DNA of 37,858 bases from Chloroflexota bacterium (GCA_034717495.1 JAYELL010000054.1:1-37858), one strand, 5' to 3'; positions 16,883 to 25,634 are shown, numbered from the stretch's first letter. Program-made: numbers and translations. The notes: generated by a model not told the origin, from the sequence alone.

Positions 16883-19534
16883 CTATGCCCGCAACACCGC
16901 GCCCAGGACTTTTTCCAACCGCCCGATGATGCGACGGCGCACCTTCTCTACATCCTTGTCCTTCAAAGTTCTGTCCATGGCCTGGAAAGTCAGGCTGAAG
17001 GCCAGGCTCTTTTTGCCGCTCTCGATCTGCTTGCCCTGATAAAGATCAAACAGCTGCACATCGACCAGCAGCGAACCACCGCCCTGGCGAATGACCCCTT
17101 CGACCTGCTCGGCCGTCACTTCTTCGTCAACCACGACGGCCAGATCCTCCTTGACGACCGGATAGCTGGAGACGGGCTGCATACTCGTCTTCTCACTGGC
17201 AACGGCAATGAAAGGCTCCAGCTGCAACTCGGCCACACTCGCTCGCTGGTCGAACAAACCAAAGGCGCGTCGTACCAGGGGGTGTACCTCACCCAGGATT
17301 CCGGCGTGTCTTCCGTCAATGACCAGCCGGGCAGCCCGCGGACCAAAGACCGGATGAATCACCGCCTCGAAACGGGCGTCGTCCAGCAGGCCGAAGCGAT
17401 TCAGCAGTTCCTCCACAACTCCCTTGAGATCGAAGAAATCCAATGGTTCGGCATTGACATTCAGCCAGGCACCCATGTCACGCGGACCGCTCAAGCCGAC
17501 CGCTATATGCTCCGGCTCGGCGGGCAACGCCTCGCCATCCAAAGGCCAATAGACCTTGCCTATCTCGAACAAGGCCACCCGCTCGCTGTGGCGCAGGTTG
17601 TCGCCCATGGTCACTAACATGCTGCCCACCAGCGTGGATCGCAGGCGGTCGGCCGTGGCGGCCAGGGGATTCTCCAGGCGCACCAGTGCCTCCGGATCGA
17701 GGATGACGGGCAACAGCATCTCAGCCGGCGGCAGGTCGGGGTCCAACCTGTCATATTCAGCGCCAGGCTGTGCCGCCAACAGCTTCGGGTTGACCTCCGG
17801 GCCGATCAAGGCATAGCTGATGGTATCCTGGAGTCCCATACCCACCAGCACATCCCGCACCCGCTCCTTGCCTTCCAATTGCCAGTTACGCCACTGGGGC
17901 GGCAAGGTATCGTCCATAAGTGTGGTGGGAATCTTGTCGTAGCCGATGATTCTCGCCACCTCCTCGATCAGGTCGGCGTCGATGCTGACATCCAAACGGT
18001 GCCAGGGAACGGTTACCTGCATCATCTCACCGGCATCACCCGACCGGTCCACATCAAACTCCAAGAGCGTCAAGATATCCTGAATCTGGTCGGTGGCCAC
18101 ATCCATGCCCAGGATACGTTCAACCTCGGCAGCTGTTAATGCCACCTGGACACTCTGCTGTGGCGCCGGATAGCAGTCCTCCATACCCTGGACGATCTCG
18201 CCGCCAGCCAACTGAACCATCAGACGGGCACAGCGTTGAGCCGCGGGTACCGTCATCTCGGACGAAACACCCTTGCTGAAACGGGCTGTGGCCTCGCTGG
18301 GCAGGCGCAAGGTCTGGGAGGTGCGCCGGTTATTGATGAACTCGAAGCTGGCCGACTCCAACAGCACGTTGCGGGTGTTTTCGTTGACCTCGGTCTCCAG
18401 TCCACCCATGACGCCGCCGATCGCGATAGCACCCAGGGGATCGGTGATCATCAGCATGTCCTCGGTCATTTCCCGGTCGACGCCATCCAGAGTCGTGAAG
18501 CGCTCACCCTCCTCCGCGCGACGCATGATGATGGTGGGAACAGATTCTTCTCCCTCCGATGCGCGCAAGGCCCGCTCGACCAGCAGGTCATAATCAAAGG
18601 CGTGGGTTGGCTGGCCCCATTCCAGCATGGCGTAGTTGGTGGCATCCACGATATTGTAGATGGGCCGTACCCCCGCCTTGCGCAGCCGGTCCTTCATCCA
18701 TCCTGGCGACTCGCCCGTTTCCACATCCTTGATCAAGGTAGCAGTGTAACGAAAACAGAGGTCGGAATCGACAATATCGATGTGACAGAAGGCCTTGGCA
18801 GGCGGCGCCGGTCGGGATATATCTTCGGGACGCACAATCCCGGCAATGCTGGCCAGCTCGGGCTGCTCCCGTTTCATAGGAAGGTTGTAGAGGGCCGCCA
18901 CCTCCCGGGCAACGCCGATGATGTTGAGATTGCGAGCCAGATTGGGTGTCAGGTCCATAGTCAGGACGGCATCACCCATGTAATCGGCCAACGGTGTGCC
19001 AACTGGCGCGTTGGGCGGCAGGATTATGATACCCTCATGCTGCTCGCTGATTCCCAACTCCCGCTCCGAACAGGCCATGCCCTCCGATCGAATGCCACGG
19101 ATCTTGCCTGCTTTGAGCCTGAAGGTCTGATAGATTTCGGCATAGGGATCGATCAACCGGGCGCCGATGGTGGCAAAGGCCACCTTGAGGCCGCTATCGC
19201 CCGGTTGCAGATTGGGTGCGCCTGTGATGATTGTCATTGGCTTCTCGCCGCCATAACCGACGGTTGCCAGCAGCAATCGATCCGCATTGGGGTGCTGTTT
19301 GGTCTCCAGGATCTCGCCCACGAAGATACTCTCCCTATCCCAGGGTAATCCATCCTGCTCGCCCATCCGGTCGGGAGGCTTGTGATAACCGGGCGACGGG
19401 CTGAGACCGACCCAGCGTATATGTTCAACCTCCAATCCGGCCAGGGTGAGCCGTTCGGCCAACTCAACCGGGTCCAGATCGGAAACATCCACAAAATCGT
19501 TAAGCCACGACAGTGGCACGCGCATGGTAGTCAT
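16883..19534 (-). CDS. pheT: Phenylalanine--tRNA ligase beta subunit
   Basis: An 883-residue beta chain of the (alpha-beta)2 enzyme that charges tRNA-Phe, somewhat longer than the usual 780-820. Domains in order: N-terminal MRVPLSWLNDFVD; the tRNA-binding EMAP/OB domain (FVGEILETKQHPNADRLLLA, about 70-190); the B3/B4 editing domain (VDATNYAMLEWGQPTHAFDYD, about 240-430); B5 (about 435-510, with DLIEEVARIIGYDKIP); the catalytic-like core (about 520-780); and a C-terminal FDX-ACB anticodon-binding domain (SSYPVVKEDLAVVVDEEV to the end). The first ATG (19534) is kept because GAGG lies 5 bases upstream of it. It follows pheS by 59 bases and shares its T-box leader. Confidence 0.96.
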   Translation of the reverse strand: MTTMRVPLSWLNDFVDVSDLDPVELAERLTLAGLEVEHIRWVGLSPSPGYHKPPDRMGEQDGLPWDRESIFVGEILETKQHPNADRLLLATVGYGGEKPMTIITGAPNLQPGDSGLKVAFATIGARLIDPYAEIYQTFRLKAGKIRGIRSEGMACSERELGISEQHEGIIILPPNAPVGTPLADYMGDAVLTMDLTPNLARNLNIIGVAREVAALYNLPMKREQPELASIAGIVRPEDISRPAPPAKAFCHIDIVDSDLCFRYTATLIKDVETGESPGWMKDRLRKAGVRPIYNIVDATNYAMLEWGQPTHAFDYDLLVERALRASEGEESVPTIIMRRAEEGERFTTLDGVDREMTEDMLMITDPLGAIAIGGVMGGLETEVNENTRNVLLESASFEFINNRRTSQTLRLPSEATARFSKGVSSEMTVPAAQRCARLMVQLAGGEIVQGMEDCYPAPQQSVQVALTAAEVERILGMDVATDQIQDILTLLEFDVDRSGDAGEMMQVTVPWHRLDVSIDADLIEEVARIIGYDKIPTTLMDDTLPPQWRNWQLEGKERVRDVLVGMGLQDTISYALIGPEVNPKLLAAQPGAEYDRLDPDLPPAEMLLPVILDPEALVRLENPLAATADRLRSTLVGSMLVTMGDNLRHSERVALFEIGKVYWPLDGEALPAEPEHIAVGLSGPRDMGAWLNVNAEPLDFFDLKGVVEELLNRFGLLDDARFEAVIHPVFGPRAARLVIDGRHAGILGEVHPLVRRAFGLFDQRASVAELQLEPFIAVASEKTSMQPVSSYPVVKEDLAVVVDEEVTAEQVEGVIRQGGGSLLVDVQLFDLYQGKQIESGKKSLAFSLTFQAMDRTLKDKDVEKVRRRIIGRLEKVLGAVLRA

Positions 19535-19551
19535 AACAACCTCGCAAAAAC

Positions 19552-19591
19552 CATGTCAAAATTGTCTCTTGACATATTGACATGATGACAT
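19552..19591. repeat. Short repeats in the pheS-pheT gap
   Basis: Three imperfect 8-base units built on TTGACAT lie in a row at 19569-19591. In addition, CATGTCAA (19552-19559) and TTGACATG (19577-19584) form a perfect 8-base inverted repeat. The hairpin lies between pheS and pheT on the transcript and could tune expression of pheT relative to pheS. No T-run follows, so it is not a standard terminator. Confidence 0.5.
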
Positions 19592-19593
19592 GA

Positions 19594-20622
19594 TTAAAAC
19601 TGTTTCAGGAACCGCAGATCGTTGCCAAAGAAGTAGCGGATATCGCTAATGCCATGTTTCAGCATGGCGATTCTTTCGGGACCCATACCAAAGGCAAAGC
19701 CCGACCATTGTTTTGGATCGTAGCCGCCGTTCTCCAGCACCACGGGGTGCACCATGCCCGCTCCCATGATCTCCAGCCAGCCGGTGTACTTACAGACACC
19801 ACACCCCTTTCCTTCGCAAAGGATGCAATCGACATCAGCCTCGACGCTGGGCTCGGTGAACGGGAAGTGGGAGCAACGAAAACGCAGCTTACGGCCCTCT
19901 CCGTAGACCTGGTTGGCGAACTCGACGATGACCCCCTTGAGATCGGCCATGGTGATGTGGCGTCCGACGACCAGTCCTTCCACCTGGTGGAACATCATCT
20001 CGGCACGAGCTGTCACCTGCTCGTAGCGGTAACACAAGCCCGGCAAAATAACGCGTATCGGCTTATCGGGGCCGAGGGCCTGCATGGCATGGATCTGACC
20101 GGGGCTGGTATGGGTGCGCAGGATTATGCCCGGTTGCGTCGTATGAAAGGTGTCCCACATGTCGCGAGCGGGATGGCCCGGTGGCATGTTCAACAGCTCA
20201 AAGTTGCACTCATCGGTTTCCACATCCCTGCTGGTGAAAACCTGGAAACCCATGGCGGCGAAGATCTCGTAGATCTCGCGCAGGGTCTGGATGCTGGGAT
20301 GGTACCGGCCGATCTGAGGACGCCGTCCGGGCAGGGTGACATCGATACCCTCGGTGGCCAACTCGGACACCAGCGATCGCTCCGCCACTGCCTGCTTTTG
20401 TTTTTCATAGGCAGCGCTCAACTCCACTTTGAGTTGATTGGCTGCCTGTCCGTAGGCCGGTCGATCCTCGCCGGGCAACTTGCCGATGTTACGCATCAGG
20501 CCGGTCACCGACCCTTTGCGTCCCAGGTACTCAACCCGCCACGCTTCCAGGGCGGCAGCATCATCGGCGGCCGCCAGGCTTTCAATTGCCTCCTCGCGCA
20601 GGACTGTCAGTTCTTCCAACAT
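19594..20622 (-). CDS. pheS: Phenylalanine--tRNA ligase alpha subunit
   Basis: A 342-residue catalytic alpha chain, of normal length. The N-terminal 90 residues form the tRNA-binding coiled coil (YLGRKGSVTGLMRNIGKLP is the typical hinge). The class II core carries HPSIQTLREIYEIFAAMGF, motif 2 (LPGLCYRYEQVTARAEMMFHQVE, given here as the LCYRYE and FHQVEGL parts) and motif 3 (GFAFGMGPERIAML). The segment VDCILCEGKGCGVCKYTGW holds a C-x2-C-x4-C-x2-C knuckle just before the last core strands. Such a knuckle occurs in PheS of some Chloroflexota and Clostridia and probably binds zinc. AGGAGG at 20632-20637 precedes the ATG. The gene is under T-box control and is followed by pheT. Confidence 0.96.
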   Translation of the reverse strand: MLEELTVLREEAIESLAAADDAAALEAWRVEYLGRKGSVTGLMRNIGKLPGEDRPAYGQAANQLKVELSAAYEKQKQAVAERSLVSELATEGIDVTLPGRRPQIGRYHPSIQTLREIYEIFAAMGFQVFTSRDVETDECNFELLNMPPGHPARDMWDTFHTTQPGIILRTHTSPGQIHAMQALGPDKPIRVILPGLCYRYEQVTARAEMMFHQVEGLVVGRHITMADLKGVIVEFANQVYGEGRKLRFRCSHFPFTEPSVEADVDCILCEGKGCGVCKYTGWLEIMGAGMVHPVVLENGGYDPKQWSGFAFGMGPERIAMLKHGISDIRYFFGNDLRFLKQF

Positions 20623-20655
20623 GGCGCATTACCTCCTCACAAGACCGATACAACA

Positions 20656-20690
20656 AAAATGCCCACACCTCGCAGGGACGAGACGTGGGC
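20656..20690 (-). terminator. T-box regulated terminator hairpin
   Basis: On the minus strand GCCCAC (20690-20685) pairs with GTGGGC (20666-20661). The inner CTCG/CGAG pairs extend the stem, and ATTTTTGTT follows. It lies just after the T-box sequence and 34 bases before the pheS start. Confidence 0.85.
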
Positions 20691-20977
20691 CAGCATTCCG
20701 CGGTACCACCCTGATTTCCGGTGCTTGTCTTTTATTACACCAGACACTTATCCCGACACCGGTTGTTTTTACCGGGATCGGCTACCCGGATAACGGCGGG
20801 CCGCCGGAGCGGGCTAATCTGGCCAGTCGCCATTTCACCCGTCGGCTCAGGAGTGAACTTCTGTGAGCTTCTACCCAGCCGGACTTTCAGCGATCCTTTG
20901 GATCATCCAGCCTCTCTGGCAGTTTCCCCTCACCTACTCTTCTCCGTCACAGCCTGTAATAGGCTTGTTCAATTGTG
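20656..20977 (-). promoter_or_regulatory. T-box riboswitch (tRNA-Phe sensing) upstream of pheST
   Basis: The minus-strand leader carries the diagnostic T-box sequence AGGGTGGTACCGCGG (20712-20698), whose TGG pairs with the free CCA end of uncharged tRNA in the antiterminator. It is followed by a terminator hairpin with a U-run. Upstream, a long Stem I region starts near 20970 with GTGACGGAGAAGAGTAGG (AG-bulge type) and has a later GAAAG segment. The probable specifier codon is UUC (Phe), 20857-20855 read on the minus strand, inside AGAAGTTCACTCC. Uncharged tRNA-Phe would stabilise the antiterminator and allow pheST transcription. The 5' end follows from the promoter at 20984-21012 and is approximate. 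Confidence 0.92.
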
Positions 20978-20983
20978 AAGGCG

Positions 20984-21012
20984 ATTATGCATCACGCCAG
21001 GGCATTTGTCAA
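20984..21012 (-). promoter_or_regulatory. Sigma-70 type promoter of the pheST T-box transcript
   Basis: On the minus strand TTGACA (21012-21007), a 17-base spacer, then CATAAT (20989-20984). The start near 20977 gives a T-box leader of about 355 bases before the pheS ATG. Confidence 0.75.
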
Positions 21013-21041
21013 ACGCCGTCACAAGGCCCTGCCAACGCGCC

Positions 21042-21073
21042 ACGCTGTCTTCCCGCGCGCGGGAAGACAGCGT
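21042..21073. terminator. Perfect 32-bp palindrome downstream of the S8 protease gene
   Basis: ACGCTGTCTTCCCGCG (21042-21057) is followed directly by its exact reverse complement (21058-21073). In RNA it would form a 14-base or longer GC-rich hairpin. It lies 20 bases beyond the protease stop and just upstream of the phe promoter. The T-run lies on the gene side of the hairpin, so it is not a textbook intrinsic terminator. It could act as a 3' end-stabilising or terminating hairpin. Confidence 0.6.
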
Positions 21074-21093
21074 AAAAAGACCTGCTGAGTTGT

Positions 21094-23877
21094 TTATTGT
21101 GCCATCCAACCCCACCAGGCAACTACCTGCTGGATGTCGGCGATGTCCACATCGCCATCCATATCCAGGTCGTATCCCTGCACATAGCCAGCATCGCCAA
21201 GGACTGTATTCCAGGCATTGCCGACGGCGACGGCATCCAGCGAGTCCACCTCGCCGTCACAGTTGACGTCGGCGGTATTGTGAGCGCCCGCAAGTCCGCG
21301 GAAGGGTACGAGCTTGATGGCCAGCCCATCGCTGATGGCCGGCCAGTTGGACTTCGATACCAGCGTTGCCACGGTTCCCGTGTCGTTCTCGATGCCCATC
21401 ATGCTGTCACCAGGGCTGCTCACCGTCTGGTATTGCAGCAGGATCTCGCCACTGGCATCGTCGAAGACGAGCTCGAAGGTTTCTGGATAGCCATTGAGCC
21501 AGTGTTCGACATCATCATATTGCACGATCCACTGGCCGCTGTCGAAGCGATGGTAGACCTTGCCCTGGGTGCCGTTCTCGGGATTGAGATCGGTAGCAAA
21601 GCCATAGACGGCATTGTTAGGCTTGCCCTCGAAGGGGATCACGCCGTTGACCCGGTTGTAACTCTGGCCGAATTGCACGAACCCGTTCGAGCCAATGTAG
21701 GCTATTGTGTAATCGGTACCGTAAAAGCTCACGTTGCCACCGGTCACAACACCTTGTGATACATCGTCAGCGAGGTTCAGGGTGACGGTACCAGGCTGGC
21801 CCTGCAGTTCGACCCAATCGAAGGTCACCTGGCAGCCGGGGGCGCTCTCGCTGCTCAAGGCGTAATAGTCGGCCGTTGGCGTCAATACGATGTCATCGGT
21901 CAGATCGGCGGTGATGCTAATCTCCGTCTCGAAGGGTTCAAAGCCAGGCATCGAGGCCTTCAGCGTGTAGTCTCCCTCGGCCACCGCCATGCTGTAGTCG
22001 CCCAGGGCGTCGGACATGACAGGGGACAGGGGGTGGTTTTTCAGCCAAAGCTCTGCACCCCAAACGGGATTCGTTCCATCGGTCACCATGCCCGACAGCA
22101 AGTGAACTGGCCTGGCGACCAGGGCAAAATCCTGTTGGGTCACATCATCCTGGCTGACTGTGGGGGAGGCGCCGCCAGCAAGGTAGCCATAGGCCTCAAC
22201 CTCGACCGCATAGCTGCCCTGGCCGATCGTAAAGCTGTACTGACCATTCTCATCGGTGGTTTGTGGGACAGATTTGCCATTGCGCGTGATGGTAACCTGG
22301 GCGCCAGCGATAGGGGCAGCGCTCACCGAGTCGGTTAGTGTGCCAGCCAACGTGCCGCTCTCGAAGACCATGTCGGCTGCCGCTTTGGCATCGACACGGC
22401 CCCAGCCGAAGGTGTTATTGGGCACCTCGGTGGGCGCGATGCCTCCGCAGGTGCTACCGCCAGTCAGCGACAAAGCTGTGCCGCGCAGGATCGCCTCGGT
22501 CTCGGCAACCTTGCCGATCAGGTCCGGCTCCAGCGACCAGAGCAAGGCGACCGTGCCCGCGGTGTGTGGGGCGGCCATGCTGGTGCCATTCCAGCCACCT
22601 TGATAGGAGGTATCTGATGTTGCCACCGCGGAGTAGACGTTCACGCCGGGGGCCGCGACATCGGGGCCGGTGTCACCGCTGAACGGGTTGGGACCTCGGC
22701 TGGAAAAATAACCGATGCCGTCGCTGCTGTTGGTGGCGCCCGAGTTGAACGACGGTGGGTTATCGCCGGGCGCTCCCAAAGAGCCACAACCGGCAGAGCC
22801 ACTGTTGCCGGCGGAGTAGGAGTTAAAGATGCCGGCCATGCGCAGGTTATCTATGACCTGTGCGAAGTACAGAAAGCCGCCCGGCCCGCCCCAGGAATTG
22901 TTGATGATATGGGGGCGCATGTCAGGATCGGGATCGCTGCCATCGAGCTTGGTAGGGGCCAGCATCCATTGCGTGGCGCCCAGAAGGCCGGCGTCATTCG
23001 GGCAACAGCCATAGGCGGCTATCCATTGCGAGCCGGGCGCGACACCGATCTGGTCGGTGAATGAGGCGTTTTCACCGACCTGGCTGCCCATGACATGGGT
23101 GCCGTGGCTGCCTTCGGCGGCTACGGGAAACGGCGACGGCGAGCCGGGCACGCTGGGCACGCTGCGAGCGTCCCACCAGTTGTAGTCATGCTCAAAGGGG
23201 CCGGCCGCGGTCCCACTCTGGTTGCCGCGATATTGGCGTACCAGGGCCTCGTGGCTGTAGCGCACACCCGTATCGATGTTGGCCGAGACGATGCCCTCCC
23301 CACGCACGCCATAGATGGTCCACACCTGGTCCGCCCCGATCTTGGTTACGCCCCAGGCCACAGCCTCCGGGCTCTCCGGAACCTCCTCGACGATCGGCTG
23401 CGGAGCCTCGATTTTGGGCACTGCCATGACCTCTGCGACGCCCGGATAGGCAGCGATGGACTCTGCAGCTTGGCGATCCCCTTGTACCACAATCACGTTG
23501 ACGATCCAATAGGGCTGGTAATAGGAGATGGCGCCATCCACTTGTCTGGTCTGCAGGGCCTGCAGCAGACTGGCCTGGCTGCGCGCAGCCGTTGCTTGCA
23601 GGGTATGGAAGACATAGTGACCCTTGGCGCTCCAGTCGTCCATGTCTTCGGCGGCAGAGAGGTCGGCTTGCTGGTCGAAGATGACCCAGAATCGGGCCTG
23701 GCCATCCGCCGAAGCTGCAAATGCCGCCAACAGGTCGCTGTCCAGGGGTGCGGCAAAAGCAACACCGGGGCTAACCATTTCCGGCAAGGTGGTGAACGGG
23801 GCTGCCGCGCTGCCAGACACGATCAGCGTCAAGGCAACAATCAGAACGAACAATCGAGCGGATTTTCGATGTGGCAC
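21094..23877 (-). CDS. Secreted subtilisin-like S8 serine protease with CarboxypepD-reg repeats and a dockerin-like tail
   Basis: A 927-residue exported protease. It has a Sec signal peptide (RLFVLIVALTLIVSGSAAA, residues about 8-26), then an inhibitor-like propeptide (about 55-155). In the S8 domain (about 170-500) the triad is visible: Asp202 in ANIDTGV, His258 in GSHGTHVMG and Ser433 in GTSMAAPH, with the oxyanion Asn358 in SAGNSG. Two carboxypeptidase-regulatory-like beta domains follow (about 508-585 and 593-665), then a beta-rich domain (about 680-855). The end carries two EF-hand/dockerin-type calcium loops (DVNCDGEVDSLDAVAVGNAW and DLDMDGDVDIADIQQV). The start is GTG 23877 with GGAGG upstream. 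It is monocistronic, with its own promoter. It probably digests extracellular protein; the dockerin-like tail may bind calcium or a cell-surface partner. Confidence 0.93.
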   Translation of the reverse strand: MPHRKSARLFVLIVALTLIVSGSAAAPFTTLPEMVSPGVAFAAPLDSDLLAAFAASADGQARFWVIFDQQADLSAAEDMDDWSAKGHYVFHTLQATAARSQASLLQALQTRQVDGAISYYQPYWIVNVIVVQGDRQAAESIAAYPGVAEVMAVPKIEAPQPIVEEVPESPEAVAWGVTKIGADQVWTIYGVRGEGIVSANIDTGVRYSHEALVRQYRGNQSGTAAGPFEHDYNWWDARSVPSVPGSPSPFPVAAEGSHGTHVMGSQVGENASFTDQIGVAPGSQWIAAYGCCPNDAGLLGATQWMLAPTKLDGSDPDPDMRPHIINNSWGGPGGFLYFAQVIDNLRMAGIFNSYSAGNSGSAGCGSLGAPGDNPPSFNSGATNSSDGIGYFSSRGPNPFSGDTGPDVAAPGVNVYSAVATSDTSYQGGWNGTSMAAPHTAGTVALLWSLEPDLIGKVAETEAILRGTALSLTGGSTCGGIAPTEVPNNTFGWGRVDAKAAADMVFESGTLAGTLTDSVSAAPIAGAQVTITRNGKSVPQTTDENGQYSFTIGQGSYAVEVEAYGYLAGGASPTVSQDDVTQQDFALVARPVHLLSGMVTDGTNPVWGAELWLKNHPLSPVMSDALGDYSMAVAEGDYTLKASMPGFEPFETEISITADLTDDIVLTPTADYYALSSESAPGCQVTFDWVELQGQPGTVTLNLADDVSQGVVTGGNVSFYGTDYTIAYIGSNGFVQFGQSYNRVNGVIPFEGKPNNAVYGFATDLNPENGTQGKVYHRFDSGQWIVQYDDVEHWLNGYPETFELVFDDASGEILLQYQTVSSPGDSMMGIENDTGTVATLVSKSNWPAISDGLAIKLVPFRGLAGAHNTADVNCDGEVDSLDAVAVGNAWNTVLGDAGYVQGYDLDMDGDVDIADIQQVVAWWGWMAQ

Positions 23878-23913
23878 GGGGACCTCCGGTGAAATCTACA
23901 ATCAACGGTGGAT

Positions 23914-24075
23914 TCAGAAAAAAACGGCTGGCATTGCAGCGGCAATCACGTGAATCCTATCATAAAACCAGCCGAGGGGCAATTTGGATTTATGGGAAAG
24001 TGGTGGGATTTGTACGGGAACCGTCAAGTCCTGCCAGATGATCCGGCCAGCATTGGACTTTTCGCTGTTGGCCAT
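23914..24075 (-). pseudogene. 5' stump of a VOC (glyoxalase-like) family gene
   Basis: Starting at ATG 24075, with a GAGGAC ribosome site just upstream, the frame reads MANSEKSNAGRIIWQDLTVP. This closely resembles the beginning of VOC/glyoxalase-like proteins (GRI-x-W-x-DLTVP, normally followed by a DAEAVRDFY helix). After this point the frame loses all similarity and stops after 53 codons. The rest of the expected roughly 130-residue protein is missing. It lies 30 bases beyond the radA stop. It may be a deletion remnant, and the promoter of the protease gene now lies inside it. Expression as a short peptide is possible but unproven. Confidence 0.5.
23954..23982 (-). promoter_or_regulatory. 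Predicted promoter of the S8 protease gene
   Basis: On the minus strand TTGCCC (23982-23977), a spacer of 17, then TAGGAT (23959-23954) preceded by TGA (extended -10). The start near 23947 gives a 70-base leader before the GTG start codon. Confidence 0.55.
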
Positions 24076-24105
24076 AATGTCCTCGAAAATCCTTTGTGGG
24101 CAGGT

Positions 24106-25488
24106 TTATTCCCCACCCAGCCCTGCCTCCAGAGCCTGGCGCAGGGTCCGCACGCCAATGACCTCCATGCCTTTGGGTGGCGCTGGCAGTTTGCCCCGGC
24201 GCTTGGGGACCAGACAGCGGGTGAAACCCAGCTTGGCAGCCTCGTTGAGCCGGCGGGGCAATTGGCTAACGCTGCGTATTTCGCCGCTCAATCCCACCTC
24301 ACCCACGACCGCAAGATCGGCTGGAACGGGCACGTTCCTGAAACTGCTGGCAATGGAAATTGCAACCGCCAGGTCGGCAGCAGGCTCGTTGATGCGCAGG
24401 CCACCCACCACATTGATAAAAAGATCCTGGTCGCTAAGGCGAAAGCCAACCCGCTTGCCGAGTACAGCGGTCAACAGCAGAAGACGGTTGAAGTCGATTC
24501 CATTTGCTGTACGCCGCGGCTGTGCAAAGCTGGTAGTCGAAGCCAGTGCCTGCACCTCGACCAACAAGGGTCGGGTACCCTCCATCGTTACGGCGATGGC
24601 TGAGCCGGCCGCGTTGGGCAAGCGTTCCGCCAGGAAGGCCTCCGACGGGTTGCTGACCTCGCGCAGGCCCTTCTCCACCATCTCAAAGACACCAACCTCG
24701 TCGGTGGACCCGAAGCGATTCTTGACGCTGCGAAGCAGCCGGTAGGCCTGGAAACGCTCCCCTTCCAGATAGAGTACAGTGTCTACCATATGTTCCAGCA
24801 CCCGCGGCCCGGCAATCGCCCCCTCCTTGGTCACGTGCCCCACCAGAAAAACAGGGATGCTCTGGCTCTTGGCCAGCCGTAACAATTGAGCTGTACACTC
24901 GCGCACCTGGCTGACACTTCCCGCCGCCGAGGTACTGGCGTCTGAATAGATGCTTTGCACCGAATCGACCACTATCAGCGTGGGTTGAAGCGTTGCGGCA
25001 TGTTGCAGAATGGGCTCCAGGTGGATCTCGGCCAGCACAAAGAGATTGGGCTCTTCGATGCCAAGCCTGCTTGCCCGCAGCTTGATCTGCCGCGTGCTCT
25101 CCTCGCCACTTACATAGAGCACCTTGCCCTGGGTGCGGGCCATGTTGGCCGCCAGCTGCAACAACAAGGTCGATTTGCCGATGCCTGGATCACCACTGAC
25201 CAGCACACCGGAGCCTGGTACGATTCCCCCGCCCAGTACCCGGCTCAACTCGGTGCCCTCCACCGGCACACGGTCGAAACCGTCCGATGCAATCTCCGGC
25301 AGGGGTTGTGGTTCGCCACCTGCCTCCAGAGGCATCAGGGTGCGGCCTGCTCTGGATTGTCTGGGCGACTCGATGATCTGCTTCTCAACCAGGGTGTTCC
25401 ATTCCCCGCAATCGGGACATTTACCCATCCATTTTGGATGAGTGCTTCCACATTCCTGGCAGACAAAACGAACCTTGATTTTGGCCAT
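24106..25488 (-). CDS. radA: DNA repair protein RadA (Sms)
   Basis: A 460-residue RecA-related ATPase that acts on branched DNA during recombination and repair. In order: an N-terminal C4 zinc finger (CQECGSTHPKWMGKCPDCGEW, given as CQEC and CPDC pairs 15 residues apart); the ATPase core with Walker A GDPGIGKSTLLLQL and Walker B LIVVDSVQSI; the RadA-specific KNRFGSTDEVGVFEM motif; and a C-terminal Lon-protease-like domain (about 290-460). The latter contains GLRINEPAADLAVAISIASS and GEVGLSGEIRSVSQLPRR. I start at ATG 25488 (GAGG ahead), which gives the normal MAKIKVRFVCQEC beginning; longer in-frame starts upstream run through the promoter. It reads from its own promoter. Confidence 0.95.
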   Translation of the reverse strand: MAKIKVRFVCQECGSTHPKWMGKCPDCGEWNTLVEKQIIESPRQSRAGRTLMPLEAGGEPQPLPEIASDGFDRVPVEGTELSRVLGGGIVPGSGVLVSGDPGIGKSTLLLQLAANMARTQGKVLYVSGEESTRQIKLRASRLGIEEPNLFVLAEIHLEPILQHAATLQPTLIVVDSVQSIYSDASTSAAGSVSQVRECTAQLLRLAKSQSIPVFLVGHVTKEGAIAGPRVLEHMVDTVLYLEGERFQAYRLLRSVKNRFGSTDEVGVFEMVEKGLREVSNPSEAFLAERLPNAAGSAIAVTMEGTRPLLVEVQALASTTSFAQPRRTANGIDFNRLLLLTAVLGKRVGFRLSDQDLFINVVGGLRINEPAADLAVAISIASSFRNVPVPADLAVVGEVGLSGEIRSVSQLPRRLNEAAKLGFTRCLVPKRRGKLPAPPKGMEVIGVRTLRQALEAGLGGE

Positions 25489-25561
25489 GAGGACCTCGGC
25501 GTTCAGATGTTTGCAGTTTTTCTGATTTGATCGGTCGTTGATATGCAACAGCAATAGAACA

Positions 25562-25590
25562 ATTGTACTGATTTTTTGGGTTGAGGTCAA
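25562..25590 (-). promoter_or_regulatory. Sigma-70 type promoter of radA
   Basis: On the minus strand TTGACC (25590-25585), a spacer of 17, then TACAAT (25567-25562). Transcription would start near 25555, about 67 bases before the radA ATG. This supports the shorter RadA start. Confidence 0.7.
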
Positions 25591-25634
25591 ACCAACAATA
25601 ACAAGGGATGGCACAGCGTGCCCATCCATACGAC

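Noticed and set aside
18236-19348. Long plus-strand open frame (370 codons) opposite pheT
   Set aside because: Antisense to a certain gene, with no recognisable domain and Gly/Gln/His-rich shadow composition.
19654-20793. Long plus-strand open frame (379 codons) opposite pheS
   Set aside because: It is the antisense shadow of pheS and its leader. PheS has full family motifs, while the plus-strand product has none.
23095-23892. Plus-strand open frame opposite the S8 protease N-terminus
   Set aside because: Antisense to the signal peptide and catalytic domain, with no domain of its own.
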